DNA from: Dermatophagoides farinae
Taxonomy: Eukaryota > Arthropoda > Arachnida > Sarcoptiformes > Pyroglyphidae
Assembly (NCBI RefSeq): GCF_024713945.1
Contig: NC_134677.1
Location: 682,001-746,000 of the forward strand
Direction of reading: 5' to 3'
Length of the DNA: 64,000 nucleotides
The stretch's first letter is position 1, and the number at the start of each line of letters is the position of its first letter. The notes under the pieces were generated by a model. That model did no database searches and was not told the DNA's origin. It was given only the letters and a program-made list of their open reading frames with translations. Below are positions 27,201 through 36,700 of the stretch, piece by piece. A program made the position numbers and the translations under genes.

Positions 27201-29290
27201 ATGTGTGTTTTCAAACTTGATGGATGCGATTTTTTTTTCGATTTTTGATATTCAACAACAACAATGTAACGGACAAAATTTTGAACTTTCTATTAAAATT
27301 CTTTTCTTTGGTTCCATTTTTTCGACACCATCCGTTAAATTGTTACATTTGAAATGAATTGAATCCATCATCATAATGATGATGATGATGATTTCCATTT
27401 CACATTCATACATTGTTCGTGTGTGTGTGTGTCCATTACAGAGACAAAAATAAATGGATACACAAGAATTGACCCACAAACCGAGACATACACACACACA
27501 CACACACTTACACTGGAAAATCATCAAACTAGCTGCTACTATACAAAAACAAACAGAAAAAAACGGGAGATTTTTGTTTTCCAAATGCCATCGTTTGCCT
27601 TGATTATTTGGAAACAAGTGAACAACAAACGACAACCATAAAGCTTAAACAAACATCAAACTGTAAAAGTGAAACCAAATGAATTGAATCGAATGAGAAA
27701 AAACCACCACCAACACCACCACCAACACCAACACCACCAGCAGCAGCACTCTACATCAGTAAATCCATTGAGCAAACATTTGATGTTTGGTTTGCAAGAA
27801 AAAAAAATTTTTTTTTCTTTACATGTCTGATTTCCAAGACCAAAAAAAAAAAAAAAAAAAATGAAAATAAAATAGTAGTGGCAATGAAGAACAGGAATAT
27901 TCTGGCAATTATTCACTTTCATTCTTGATGGCAGTTTGTTTGTTTTATAAATTATTATTCTATTTAGCTTTTAGCTAAATAAATTTAAAAAAAAAATTTC
28001 TCATTCAAGTACAAAGAGTAGTACATTAATCTAATCTAATCTAATCAAATCTGGACTAATTTCTTTTTTTTATTGTTTGAAGAATATTCTTTGCAAAATG
28101 TAAAAAAAAACAACAAATACTTACTTGGCACACCTGATACAAGACGTAGTGGACGTAAAACACGAAATGCACGTAATGCTTTAACATCGATACCTTCGGC
28201 CGAAATCTGTTGCACTACGGTCGATATTAGACTGATGTGTGAATTGTGGGTGGGTGGGGGCCGAAGGGTGGAGGAAAAAAAAGAAATGATCATTTATTAA
28301 TTTTTAACAAAAAAATAATGGATTGTGAGTGGTTGGTGTGAGGCGTGGGCGGATGGGTGGGCGGTTGGTTGGTTGGAAAACGCAAAAAAAACAAATATTG
28401 AATTGGTTTATTTATTTGGTCTATTTGTCTATCTGTTATCTTGGCAAACAAACAGCAAAAAAAAGCAAAAAAAAACAATAACGAATCATCATTATCATCC
28501 AAAGAATTCCCGTATGGACGTGACTTTTTCTCGGTTTTTTTTCTTGGAGAATCAATTTCTGAAATTGAAAATAAACAAAAACGAAAACGAAATCACCGCC
28601 CAACAAAAAAAAATCGTGTGTGTGTGTGTGAAATGAAAAAAAATGAAAAGCAATAACAAAACGACCAAATGAAACTAATAAAATTTCAATTTTCCATCTC
28701 CAAAAATCGAATCGAATGTACTTTTGGATTTTTTTTTGTTTCGTTTCGTAATAATCAATCAATCAAAAATATACATTACCCAATAACGACAATAATGAAA
28801 TCCAATAGATTCCAAGCGCTACGTAGATAGGCACTTTGATGTGCAATGAAACCATAGGCCAATATTTTCATTATACATTCCAATGTGAAAATCACAAGAA
28901 AAACGTATTCAATTTTTTCCTGTTATAAATGAATGGAATGAATTTCATTTTTTTTCAAATAAAGAAAACAAAAAACAACTTACTAGAACCAAATTTGTAT
29001 CATTGGAATCACCACCAGGATATGGTGTATAAACACCTAATGCAATACAATTCAAACAAATGGTCACTAGAATAAGCCATTCGAATGGCGTAATCATTGG
29101 AAAGAAAAAAATGAAAAAAAATTTCGAAAAAAAAGACAAAGAAAATTATGGAAAACAATCATTCTGAGAAGTGAAAAAAAATTTGAAATTTGATTCTGTT
29201 TTCATCGGTTCGATGTTGTCATTTGTTGTTCTCTATTGTTTTCAAAAGTCAATAATAATGATGATCATTATCGTAATAATAACACACACA

Positions 29291-29358
<68 letters not shown>

Positions 29359-30773
29359 AAAAAGGCCAAATTGAGGAGAATGCTGAAAAAAAACAATGAT
29401 TATCAAATGAATGTATTAATCAAAGAAAAGAAGAAGAAGAAAAAAAAGGATGCATTGAATCGAAATAAAAAGGAATGTTTCGGAAACAAAAAGATTCTAT
29501 TCTATAGTCCTATTCTGGTCTGGTTCTTTATATTTAATGATGATGATCATGATCATCATCATCATGACAATGGGAAATATCTAATTTTTTTTCCATTCTA
29601 TTCATTCTCTATCTATTCTGAATCTTGATGACAAGAATCTTTCCGAAAAAAAATAACAAAAACAACAAGCAAAGCTATAGGAGAAAAGATTTGCATAAAA
29701 TTGTCGTCGTTGTCGTCGTCGTTGTTTTTTCGAGATCTTTTTTTTTTGATTATCGATTATTTTCTTGTTTTGTTGTTTTTTGTATTTAGATCTTGAAAAT
29801 GTCTCTCTTTGTTTTTCTGCTTTCCTATTTTATGTTGGCCTAATGTTTTTCAACGATCAATACTATAGTACTGTAAAATGAAAACAACAAAACAAAGATG
29901 AGAAACTAAATGAGAAATGCAAATCTGAAAAAGATGAGAAAAAAAAGTTTTGTTTTGTTTTTTTTTTGCTTTATGAAAAGGATATTTCCATTCAACAATA
30001 TTGATACAAAGCCGACGTATTGGATTCTTAAGACGAAGACAATAAAGAACACGTTCAGCTTTTTCCGGCACTTTTGGCACTTTACGGACAATTCGTTTTG
30101 GTTGTTGTTTAGCTGCAGCTGCTGATGTTGATGTTGCGGTAGCTGGTGTTCCAGGAACCGCAGTAGTAGTTGTGGCTGAGGCTGAGGTTTGTGTTTGAGG
30201 TACAATTGTTACGGTTATTGAATCATTACCAGCACCACTAGGCCTTTTGATCAATGATGGCTGTGGTGATTGTGGTTGTGGCGAGGTTGATGGCTGCGAC
30301 GGTGTTGATGGCGGTTTATTCGATGTTGGTTGTTGTCCACCAGCACCACCACCACTGCTACTACTTGATATTATCGTTGGCCATGATGGTTTTGTTAATC
30401 GTATCGGTGGTGTCAATTTTGTTGGATCAATCTGCTGTTGTTGTGCTGTTGCTGTTGCGGTAATCGTTGATCCATTAAAGGCATTTGGTTGTATAAGCAT
30501 CGGATTCGCTGCTGGTGTTGGTAATGATGGTGTGTTGTTTGATGATTGTGTTGTGATTGGATGGAATCTTGATGATTGATTATTCTGTAACGATGATGAT
30601 GATGACTGTGGCAGTGGTTTTGATTGATTATTAACAGAATATATTGATCCATGTTGTTGTTGTTGTTGTTGTTGTTGATTATCTACCGTAGCTGATATCG
30701 TATTGATGATCGGCATCGTACTACTATTGTTATAACTGTTATTGTTGACGATAGATTGATTTGCGGCAAACAT
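8379..30773 (-). CDS. L-type voltage-gated calcium channel alpha-1 subunit (Cav1 class)
   Basis: Coding exons on the minus strand: 30773-29986, 29089-28984, 28919-28780, 28231-28125, 23807-23655, 23052-22880, 22747-22721, 21926-21823, 21751-21531, 21111-21027, 20949-20633, 20573-20504, 19732-19407, 19345-18700, 18633-18504, 18445-18386, 18334-18228, 18145-18058, then cassette 17586-17533 plus 17330-17277 or alternative 16713-16606, then 14508-14456, 14366-14226, 14129-13870, 13397-13297, 13137-13027, 12953-12870, 12778-12644, 12574-11455, 11381-11327, 10931-10083, 9783-8573, 8503-8379. They total 8,001 nt with all phases matching: 2,666 residues. The pore glutamates sit in NEGW (about 490), TGEDW (837), FEGW (1313) and TGEAW (1605), the EEEE locus of high-voltage-activated Ca channels. 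The AID, the IQ motif [10 protein letters not shown] and the distal tail EEGLGKYLD identify the L-type class. It is expected to carry Ca2+ current for muscle contraction and neuronal signalling. The start is the first ATG of the first exon; an upstream noncoding exon is possible. Confidence 0.96.
14509..16605 (-). other. Calcium channel intron downstream of the IIIS5 cassettes (2.1 kb)
   Basis: The intron between cassette B and the IIIS5-pore turret exon is long for this gene. It carries a GA tract (14519-14541), CA tracts near 15120-15136 and 15227-15254, and a CT tract near 15645-15665. It may carry splicing-control elements for cassette choice, but none could be singled out by eye. Confidence 0.6.
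16606..16713 (-). other. IIIS5 cassette B (single 108-nt alternative exon)
   Basis: One exon, phase 0 at both ends, with a good acceptor (CAAAAG) and donor (GTAATA). It encodes the same 36-residue segment as cassette [19 protein letters not shown] then [18 protein letters not shown]. It retains both the Thr and the Gln of the vertebrate dihydropyridine site. It lies 563 bp downstream of cassette A in the direction of transcription, with no equivalent of the internal intron. Skipping or including both cassettes would keep the reading frame, so exclusivity must be enforced by splicing. Confidence 0.87.
17277..17586 (-). other. IIIS5 cassette A (two exons, 17586-17533 and 17330-17277)
   Basis: Two 54-nt exons, phase 0 at both ends, encode [18 protein letters not shown] and [18 protein letters not shown], together 36 residues covering the IIIS4-S5 linker and IIIS5. 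The first matches vertebrate Cav1 closely (HVVQCVFVAIRTIGN). The donor is the GTAGGT immediately after ATGTTG. At the position of the dihydropyridine-sensing Gln of vertebrate Cav1.2 this cassette has Asn; the Thr four residues earlier is kept. Confidence 0.88.
18700..21111 (-). other. Calcium channel domain II and II-III loop
   Basis: Exons 21111-21027, 20949-20633, 20573-20504 and 19732-19407 give IIS1-S6, including the IIS4 sensor ([15 protein letters not shown]) and the filter ILTGEDWN. Exon 19345-18700 encodes the end of IIS6 ([20 protein letters not shown]) and a long charged II-III loop. That loop has a run of 11 Arg, then poly-Gln, then about 60 residues dominated by Asp and Glu. The intron at 19406-19346 is only 61 bp. 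Confidence 0.92.
21531..21751 (-). other. I-II linker exon with beta-subunit interaction domain (AID)
   Basis: The exon reads [16 protein letters not shown] then [19 protein letters not shown]. It matches the Cav AID consensus QQxExxLxGYxxWIxxxE (about residues 555-572), the site gripped by the cytoplasmic Cav-beta subunit. It continues into a Gly-rich stretch and a short Arg-rich tail. Confidence 0.95.
21823..23807 (-). other. Calcium channel domain I S5-pore-S6, including a 27-nt microexon
   Basis: Exon 5 (23807-23655) encodes IS5, exon 6 (23052-22880) the turret and pore helix ([16 protein letters not shown]), exon 7 (22747-22721) only EGWTDVLYY, and exon 8 (21926-21823) IS6 ([20 protein letters not shown]). 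The microexon begins exactly at the domain I selectivity-filter glutamate, so its omission would remove the filter while keeping the frame. Confidence 0.92.
23808..28124 (-). other. Calcium channel intron 4 (4.3 kb), host of a nested gene
   Basis: The intron separates the IS4 and IS5 exons. Besides the plus-strand phosphatase gene at 23928-25046 it holds microsatellites (CA at about 25859-25882, ATC/GAT runs near 25380-25403 and 25500-25518, GT at about 26474-26495) and homopolymers. No extra channel exon was recognised. Confidence 0.85.
23928..25046 (+). CDS. Atypical dual-specificity phosphatase, intronless, nested in channel intron
   Basis: A single 372-codon reading frame. The first ~130 residues are low-complexity (Ser, Thr, Gln, Arg). 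The dual-specificity phosphatase core spans about 165-320: [15 protein letters not shown], a candidate general-acid Asp in [10 protein letters not shown] (221/222), and the catalytic signature [13 protein letters not shown] with Cys252 and Arg258. The core resembles the DUSP14/18/21-type atypical phosphatases, which act on phosphoproteins such as MAP kinases; substrate is unknown here. The N-terminus MGNTCFG offers Gly2 and Cys5 as possible lipidation sites. It lies antisense to, and wholly inside, intron 4 of the calcium channel gene. Its lack of introns among intron-bearing neighbours may indicate retroposition. Confidence 0.9.
   Translation: MGNTCFGINPNQSEHSTTPTTPTTINQQKRQRRQRHRKQFESSSSSIIYSEINQKSFEFLNGGSSSTTSINSSNGGGGKNLRRTNELLRYLLQCESIDEWSKLTSSTSKFRNNPLFRDQTLTKTITNKPIMQIKTDQAFTKRKIQQMRSNLDRLPPDTALIIMPPFSNFDMIIPGIYQTGTTGLIIETMQESRIRMIINATYEMPLLKQSDIITFRVPVEDDCQEPIQQYFDDVADLMEAIRLRGHSSVIHCMAGVSRSATLILAYMVKYTTFTLYEAFLHIKSIRQPIRPNIGFIQQLIQYEARVNNGRKSVDMEQIEQYSTVAADQQEKVKILVPKFYRLHYPELYELEIRRQLNNSNCTDQNNANNNTT
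29090..29985 (-). other. U12-type AT-AC intron (calcium channel intron 1)
   Basis: Read on the minus strand, the intron begins ATATCCTTTTC at 29985, an exact match to the U12 5' splice-site consensus ATATCCTTT, and ends ATTAC at 29090. Joining AA with G gives Lys in VEWKPFEWL, the conserved sequence entering IS1; no GT-AG pair restores this. A CCAAT with candidate branch adenosines lies at 29100-29096, close to the 3' end as expected for minor-class introns. Minor introns in voltage-gated Ca and Na channel genes are established knowledge. Confidence 0.87.
29283..29350. repeat. CA dinucleotide microsatellite inside channel intron 1
   Basis: Nearly uninterrupted CA repeat of about 68 bp with a single CATA interruption near 29297. 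It lies within the AT-AC intron of the calcium channel gene, about 200 bp upstream of its 3' splice site in the transcribed direction. Confidence 0.95.
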
Positions 30774-33347
30774 ATCGATATTATTGCCGCAAAACAAACA
30801 AACAAACAAATCTAAGATAATGATGGTGTGGATGTATTGACTGATAAAAAATAAAATTTGCGAAAAAAAAATCCAAATGAATTTTGTGTGCTGCTGTTGC
30901 TGCTGATCTATAGCGATCGTAATCTTTTACGCATTCTTTTCCTATAGAATGATGATGATTCTGTAGTACGATTTTTTCGATACATTTGAATTTTTACATT
31001 TGAAAATATCTATTTTTCATTTATCAGTAGAAGGAGATTATTATCGTTTGATAAAACATTTTTTATTTTCGCATTTTTAAAATTTTCTAAATTCTATAGA
31101 ATTTGAAATTCTTTCTGGATTGTCATGATTTCGTTGAATAGACGTTTCTTGTCAGATAGCTAAATATGGAAAATGGAATGGGAAAAAAACAGAAAGAAAA
31201 AAAAACAACATTAATATCCATTGTGGTTTTTTTTATATAATAACATTAAAGATTTGTTTTTGGCAAACAAAACAGAGGAAAAAAACTGAAAATGATTTTT
31301 TTCTTTCCATCTTCGTACAAATATCATATCATTATCATTATAATCACCATGATGATGATGATGATGACTGAGGTTTTTTTGTTTCTGTTGTTTTTTCATT
31401 TTTTTTTCGTGGATCACATGTGTGTGTGTGTGTGTCAACCAAAGAGATTCACAGAATCGAGAAAAAAAATCCATCTCAACAATGATGATGATGATGATGA
31501 TGGAATTTCATTCATAATTATTATTATCCTTATGGTGTGTAATCATAATCATCATCATCGTCATCCATTTGGTTGATTGGATTAGAGTGAATGGAACCAT
31601 AACAGAATCATAAACCACACAGACAAACAACACACACACAATTGGGTACAATAACAACAAAAAATAAATGTGTATAATTCGACCTTTCATAAAGACCGTA
31701 GAAAAAAAAACACTAATCTAGAGCTGAATCGTCTAAAAAAAAGTTGAAGATTCAAGTAATTTTGGCATCATCATTATGACAATAAAAATAACAAGTTTTA
31801 TTTGTTTGTTACAATCACACATCATTAAATGGGATGGTATCAATGCAATGATCATCATCATCATCTGATTTTGTGAAATGGGAAAAAAAGAAAAAAAAAC
31901 CAAACGTTCTGGTTTTTTTATTTGGTTCCATTATTTTGATCAAATTGAAGTTTTCTTTTTTTTTGTTTGCAATTATCACATTGCCTGTCATCATCACCGA
32001 TGATTGAAAATTGAAATTTTGTAATTTTTTTTCCTTTGCTAAATATTTATAAACATGTCCATCATTGTCATCATCATCATCATCATCATCATCAATAACC
32101 AATAATCAGTGATCAATGAATGTTACAATTGTGTTTGTGTGTGTGTCAATATTTTCAAAATAACCGTATTCTTTCTCATTTATCGGATTCTTTCACCAAA
32201 AAGAAAAAGAAACCATATCGATTGAAAAACGCCGCAAACGAGAGATTTTTCTGACATTTTGAATAAAAAGAGAGAATTAACCAAAAAAAAAAAAAAAAAG
32301 AGAAAAACGATTCAATCATCATTTCAGCAAATGCAGTTGAAAAATATCAAAACTGACAACAACAACAACAACAACAACAAAAAAAACTTTTTCTCTTTCT
32401 ATATATCGTTTGACGTAATAAATAAATAGCGAAAAAAAATCAATCAATGCAAATATTGAATTTGAAATTTCGACCTATTGAATTCTTCGTTTTTTTTACA
32501 CACACACACACACACACAAAAAAAATAATTCAAAGAATTCAATGATTTGAAATCAAGAAAAAAAACGATTGATTCTGCGGTCGATATATATGTGTATGTG
32601 AAACATGAAAACAACGGCAAAAATTTACCACAATCGATAAACACTGAAAACTGAATCTTTTCTATGATTTATCGTCATTATTTGTGTGTCTGTGACATTG
32701 AAATGAAACAACAACAACAACAACAACAAAGAAAAAAAATGTACAAACCAATATGGTACATGTGGAATTTTATGATTATGATGATCATGATGATCATGTC
32801 ATTATGGGCAGATAAACAAAATAAAAACGGTGTAAATGACATGAAAAATAAAGAATAACAAACACACAGAAGTCATTATCATTAAATGGATCGATGACAG
32901 AACGAGAAAGAGAAAACCATAATGAAAAAATTGTTACAAATGACAAAAAAAATTTTTCCCGATTATAATTCTAGTTTTTTTCTAAACCAATGGAATCGAA
33001 TAAAAATTCTGAAATGAAAAAAAAAATAAAAAAAAGTCACAGAATCGATTTTACACACAACCAGAGAAACAAAACTATACGATATATAAATCATACATCT
33101 GCATTTGAAGTTTGTTTTGCATTTTTTTTTTTTTTTTGACGGTGGTTGTGATGGTAGCAGTAGTAATTTTTGAAAATCAAAAAACAATCGATTGTTGTTC
33201 ATTCAATCTGTATCGATTACATCGATATCGAAAACAAAATTTTTGGCTCCACCTTTTTTTTCACCGGTAATTTTCACAGAAGAAAAAAAACCGGTTTTCT
33301 TCTTTTGGTTCTTGTGACTGATAATTCAATAATGAGAGTGAAAAAAA
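30774..33347. other. 5' flank of the calcium channel gene and repeat-rich spacer
   Basis: No coding exon recognised. It holds ATC/GAT runs (about 31350-31366, 31480-31502, 32068-32094), short CA/GT tracts, an A tract near 32283-32299, and likely the channel promoter and any noncoding first exon, which cannot be placed from sequence alone. Confidence 0.5.
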
Positions 33348-33794
33348 ATGGCAAATAATCATTCATTTGCTTGTCAGCTTTCTACAATCAATCAAGATAT
33401 TGGTAATTTGAATAAAAATTCAAAAATGGTTCGTTTTGTCCACCATCTAAATGCAACGGATTTATTAGATGATACGGAAAAATCAATTTTCGGTCCAAAT
33501 CTGATGATTGATGAAAAGATCATCATCTTTTTGATTTGTATCACTTTATTCATGTTTTTTTTAATTTGTTTCATTTTTTGTTGTTTACGTTATGTGGACA
33601 ATACAAACACCAACAACACGAATCATGATGATTCATCGAATCAAATTTCGGGCCGTAATATTCATCCCGTATTACCAACTGGTGCATCAAGATTATCGAA
33701 TGATGATTATTGTCGCCGTTGTAATAATCAACCATCGGATCATCAAAAAAAAGTCAACAACAACCAACAAAAACGTAAAGAAACATCCATCTGA
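33348..33794 (+). CDS. Putative small single-pass membrane protein (unrecognised)
   Basis: A 148-codon reading frame with ATG at 33348, standing alone in a repeat-rich region. It has no family signature I recognise. Residues about 1-58 are polar and contain an N-glycosylation sequon (LNATDL). A strong hydrophobic segment follows (IIIFLICITLFMFFLICFIF), with Cys-Cys at its end. The tail is polar and Asn-rich, with a CRRC pair (DDYCRRCNNQ). There is no cleavable signal peptide, so a type I/III single-pass topology is inferred. Unlike the repeat-derived frames around it, its composition is not simple-sequence. AATAAA occurs at 33902-33907. It could be one exon of a longer gene, or spurious. Confidence 0.45.
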   Translation: MANNHSFACQLSTINQDIGNLNKNSKMVRFVHHLNATDLLDDTEKSIFGPNLMIDEKIIIFLICITLFMFFLICFIFCCLRYVDNTNTNNTNHDDSSNQISGRNIHPVLPTGASRLSNDDYCRRCNNQPSDHQKKVNNNQQKRKETSI

Positions 33795-36700
33795 ATGATT
33801 GGATAACTGGATTTGCATTTTTTTTTTTTTGGGGGACGGAAAAAAATTTAATTTTTCATTTTTTCTTTTGATTTCAAAATTTTAATTTTTTTTTCAAAAT
33901 GAATAAAAATTGTTTCTTTTTTTTAAAAAAAAAATCAACAATTTTGGTTATTGAGCACGCGCTCATTACATGATGACATGTATCTCAAATATCATCATCA
34001 TCATGATGATGTGAATAACAACAGAGACAACAACAACAAAAACGAACCACTTTTTGGAGCATTAAATCACAAAAAAAAATTGACAATGATTATCGACCAC
34101 ACGAATTGACGAATGAAGATGAAAAACTAATTAAGTTTTTTTTTCTCACTTGATCCATCCATCCATCCATCTATCTTATCTATCATACAGAATAACTCAC
34201 TCTGTGTGTCAATTATTTTTCTGTTGTTGTTTTTCCAATGAATTTTCTCGAGTAAAAAAAAAGACCACACTGTTGGTTGCTGTGTAGCTTTTTTACACTT
34301 TGTTTCGTTTTTTTTTGTTCTAGTTTCCTAGTACACACACATAACAGCAACAAAAAATAAAAAAGATCATCATCATCAGTGTGAGTGTGTGTGTGATGAC
34401 ATTTTCATCATCGTCATCATCATTAACATCAGTTATATTGGGTCGATGATTGTAAATGATGATAACCGCATCATGCATATACACATTATAATGGTAATGT
34501 GAATAAGAAAAAACAATGAATGAATGATGATAATGATGATAATATTATAACCAAATTGAACGTAGAATTTGACATGACAAAAAGTCAGACATGAAAAGAG
34601 GAAAAAAAAATTCATTCATTCAAAAGATTAAAGTTTAATGATTCTCTAATGATGATGATGATGATGATGGAAATTTTATTTTTTTTATAACGAAGAAAAA
34701 AAAGAATCGGAATTTTTTCCCATTTTTTTCTAAATTTAAGAAACAAAAAACATAAATCATTGTAAAAATGATAATCTCTGATCTCAAAAAAATCTTTGAT
34801 TTTCTTCAACAAATCGCACAGACACAAAATGAATTCATGAACATTCTATTCGCGTTTTCTTTCATTCTTTCTTTTTTTTCTGTGTCTTAATTTTCTAATT
34901 CTAAAACTCACAGGAAATTGCATTATTGCTGTATACAGTGTGTACAGCAATAAAAAAAAGTGGAATATAAAGAAATTAAAGCCAATTTAGAATTCAATCT
35001 ACCACTATTTGTATGGTCTGTCTGTTATCTTGCTAGTTTCATTTTGATTTCGACAACAGAAAAAAAACAGCCACACACACACTGAACAAGCAACTTATTT
35101 AAGAACTAGAAAAAGGAAATATAAATTTCTGTCCCTCTGGAACAAAAAAAAACCAATTAGCCTTATTCAAGAATTTGGTTTGTCTGCAGAAGAATTTCTT
35201 TTTTTTCTTTTTTTTTTTGCTGAATTGACTGACAAACAAACATCATCATAAAATGTTATGGTTATGTTGCTGTAAGTAGAACAATTACACATGATAATAA
35301 TCTCACACAAATATTCGACCAAACAGAAAAAAAAATTAATTTACATAATAAATTGTGAAAAGAAACTTGAAACAAGCGAAAAGATTCTCGAATTTTTTCT
35401 TCTGCTGCCTTTTTCCCCTCACACACACACACACACAGAAATTCCATACAAAATTTTCCCATGGAAACTGGAGAAAAAAAAATATGAGCCACCACAATAA
35501 TGGTGAAACAAAAAAAATGCAATGCAGTGAAGCTAACCTCATTGGGTAGCTATATGTGAGGCAAAAAAAATGGGAAATTTGATCAAACGATAATCATCAT
35601 CATCAGATGATAATGATTAAAAACAATTTCAAGTCAAGAATAAAAAATGATAATTGATTTTATCCAAAATCACACTGGATCACATTTCATCATCTGATCC
35701 AATGTGATCTAGTGATACTGATTCTGCTCAACAATGATTTTTTGTTTTCGGGAGAAAAAAAAATAAAATAACAACAGCCAAACATTGAAATCAAAATGTG
35801 ATTTCTTTTTCTTGTTGTGGTTTTTATTCCGTGTTCTGTATTCACTATGATCGGATTCGATTTAAACACACAATAAATCGATTCGATTTGTGATTTGATC
35901 GACAGCTTTTGAAATATGAGAAGAAAACATGTGGTACATTTGAAGGGAAAAAAACAGAATTTCTCTCTTTCTCTGGTAAACAGAATTCAATACGAAAAAA
36001 AAGAATAAATTTTAAGCAAATAGAAAATATTCTTATTGTATCGACCAAATTCTCGTCATGTGATTCATTCATTCATGATATTTTGTTTTTAGTTTTTCAT
36101 ACGAGCTTGTTTGTTTGTTTAAGTGCATCTATCAATTTTTTTTATTGTCCATGTAAATGTCAAATTGAACATCGACAACAACAACAACAACAACAAAATT
36201 TTGGCCAACGGGAAAAAACTAATCGTCATCGTTGTCCAGTTTTTTTTCTAATCGCAAATGTATTGATTTAATGGAAATTGTTTAGTTTTTATCCATTGTT
36301 TCAATCGTTCATTTTGGACATTTCCGACATTTTTTTACAAAAAAAACACCAATATACCACTGAAATGTGGGGAAGATTTGTTTTTCGTTTTTGATTGGAC
36401 AAATTTTTTTTTGTTTGTTTAAATTTCATCAAAGCCGGTTAAAAACATTATTCGATCACACACACAATGATGCACGGTTTTTTTCGAATCAAATTTCAAA
36501 ACATTGAGTTTTTTTTCATGAAAAAAAATGAAAATGTAAAAACAAATACCGGATAAATGCTAAAATCTAAATTCACATGACTAGCCCAAGAGATGTGAAA
36601 AAAAATCAAACAATCACAGAATCAGAATTGGAAAAAAAAATTGAATGAAAAAAAAAATGATTGTCATGATTGTTATGAACGTGATGGGAATCATTTACAG

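Larger units (their letters stand above)
28125..30773 (-). other. Calcium channel N-terminus and start of domain I (S1-S4)
   Basis: Exon 1 (30773-29986) encodes a low-complexity cytoplasmic N-terminus (Gln, Ser, Pro and Thr runs) that becomes conserved only at [20 protein letters not shown] just before IS1. Exons 2-4 give IS1 ([14 protein letters not shown]), IS2 ([20 protein letters not shown]), IS3 ([13 protein letters not shown]) and the IS4 voltage sensor ([20 protein letters not shown]) with regularly spaced Arg. Exon 1 joins exon 2 through an AT-AC intron. Confidence 0.93.

Noticed and set aside
30247-30579. 110-codon plus-strand frame, Gly/Cys/Val-rich
   Set aside because: Antisense of the low-complexity N-terminal exon of the calcium channel.
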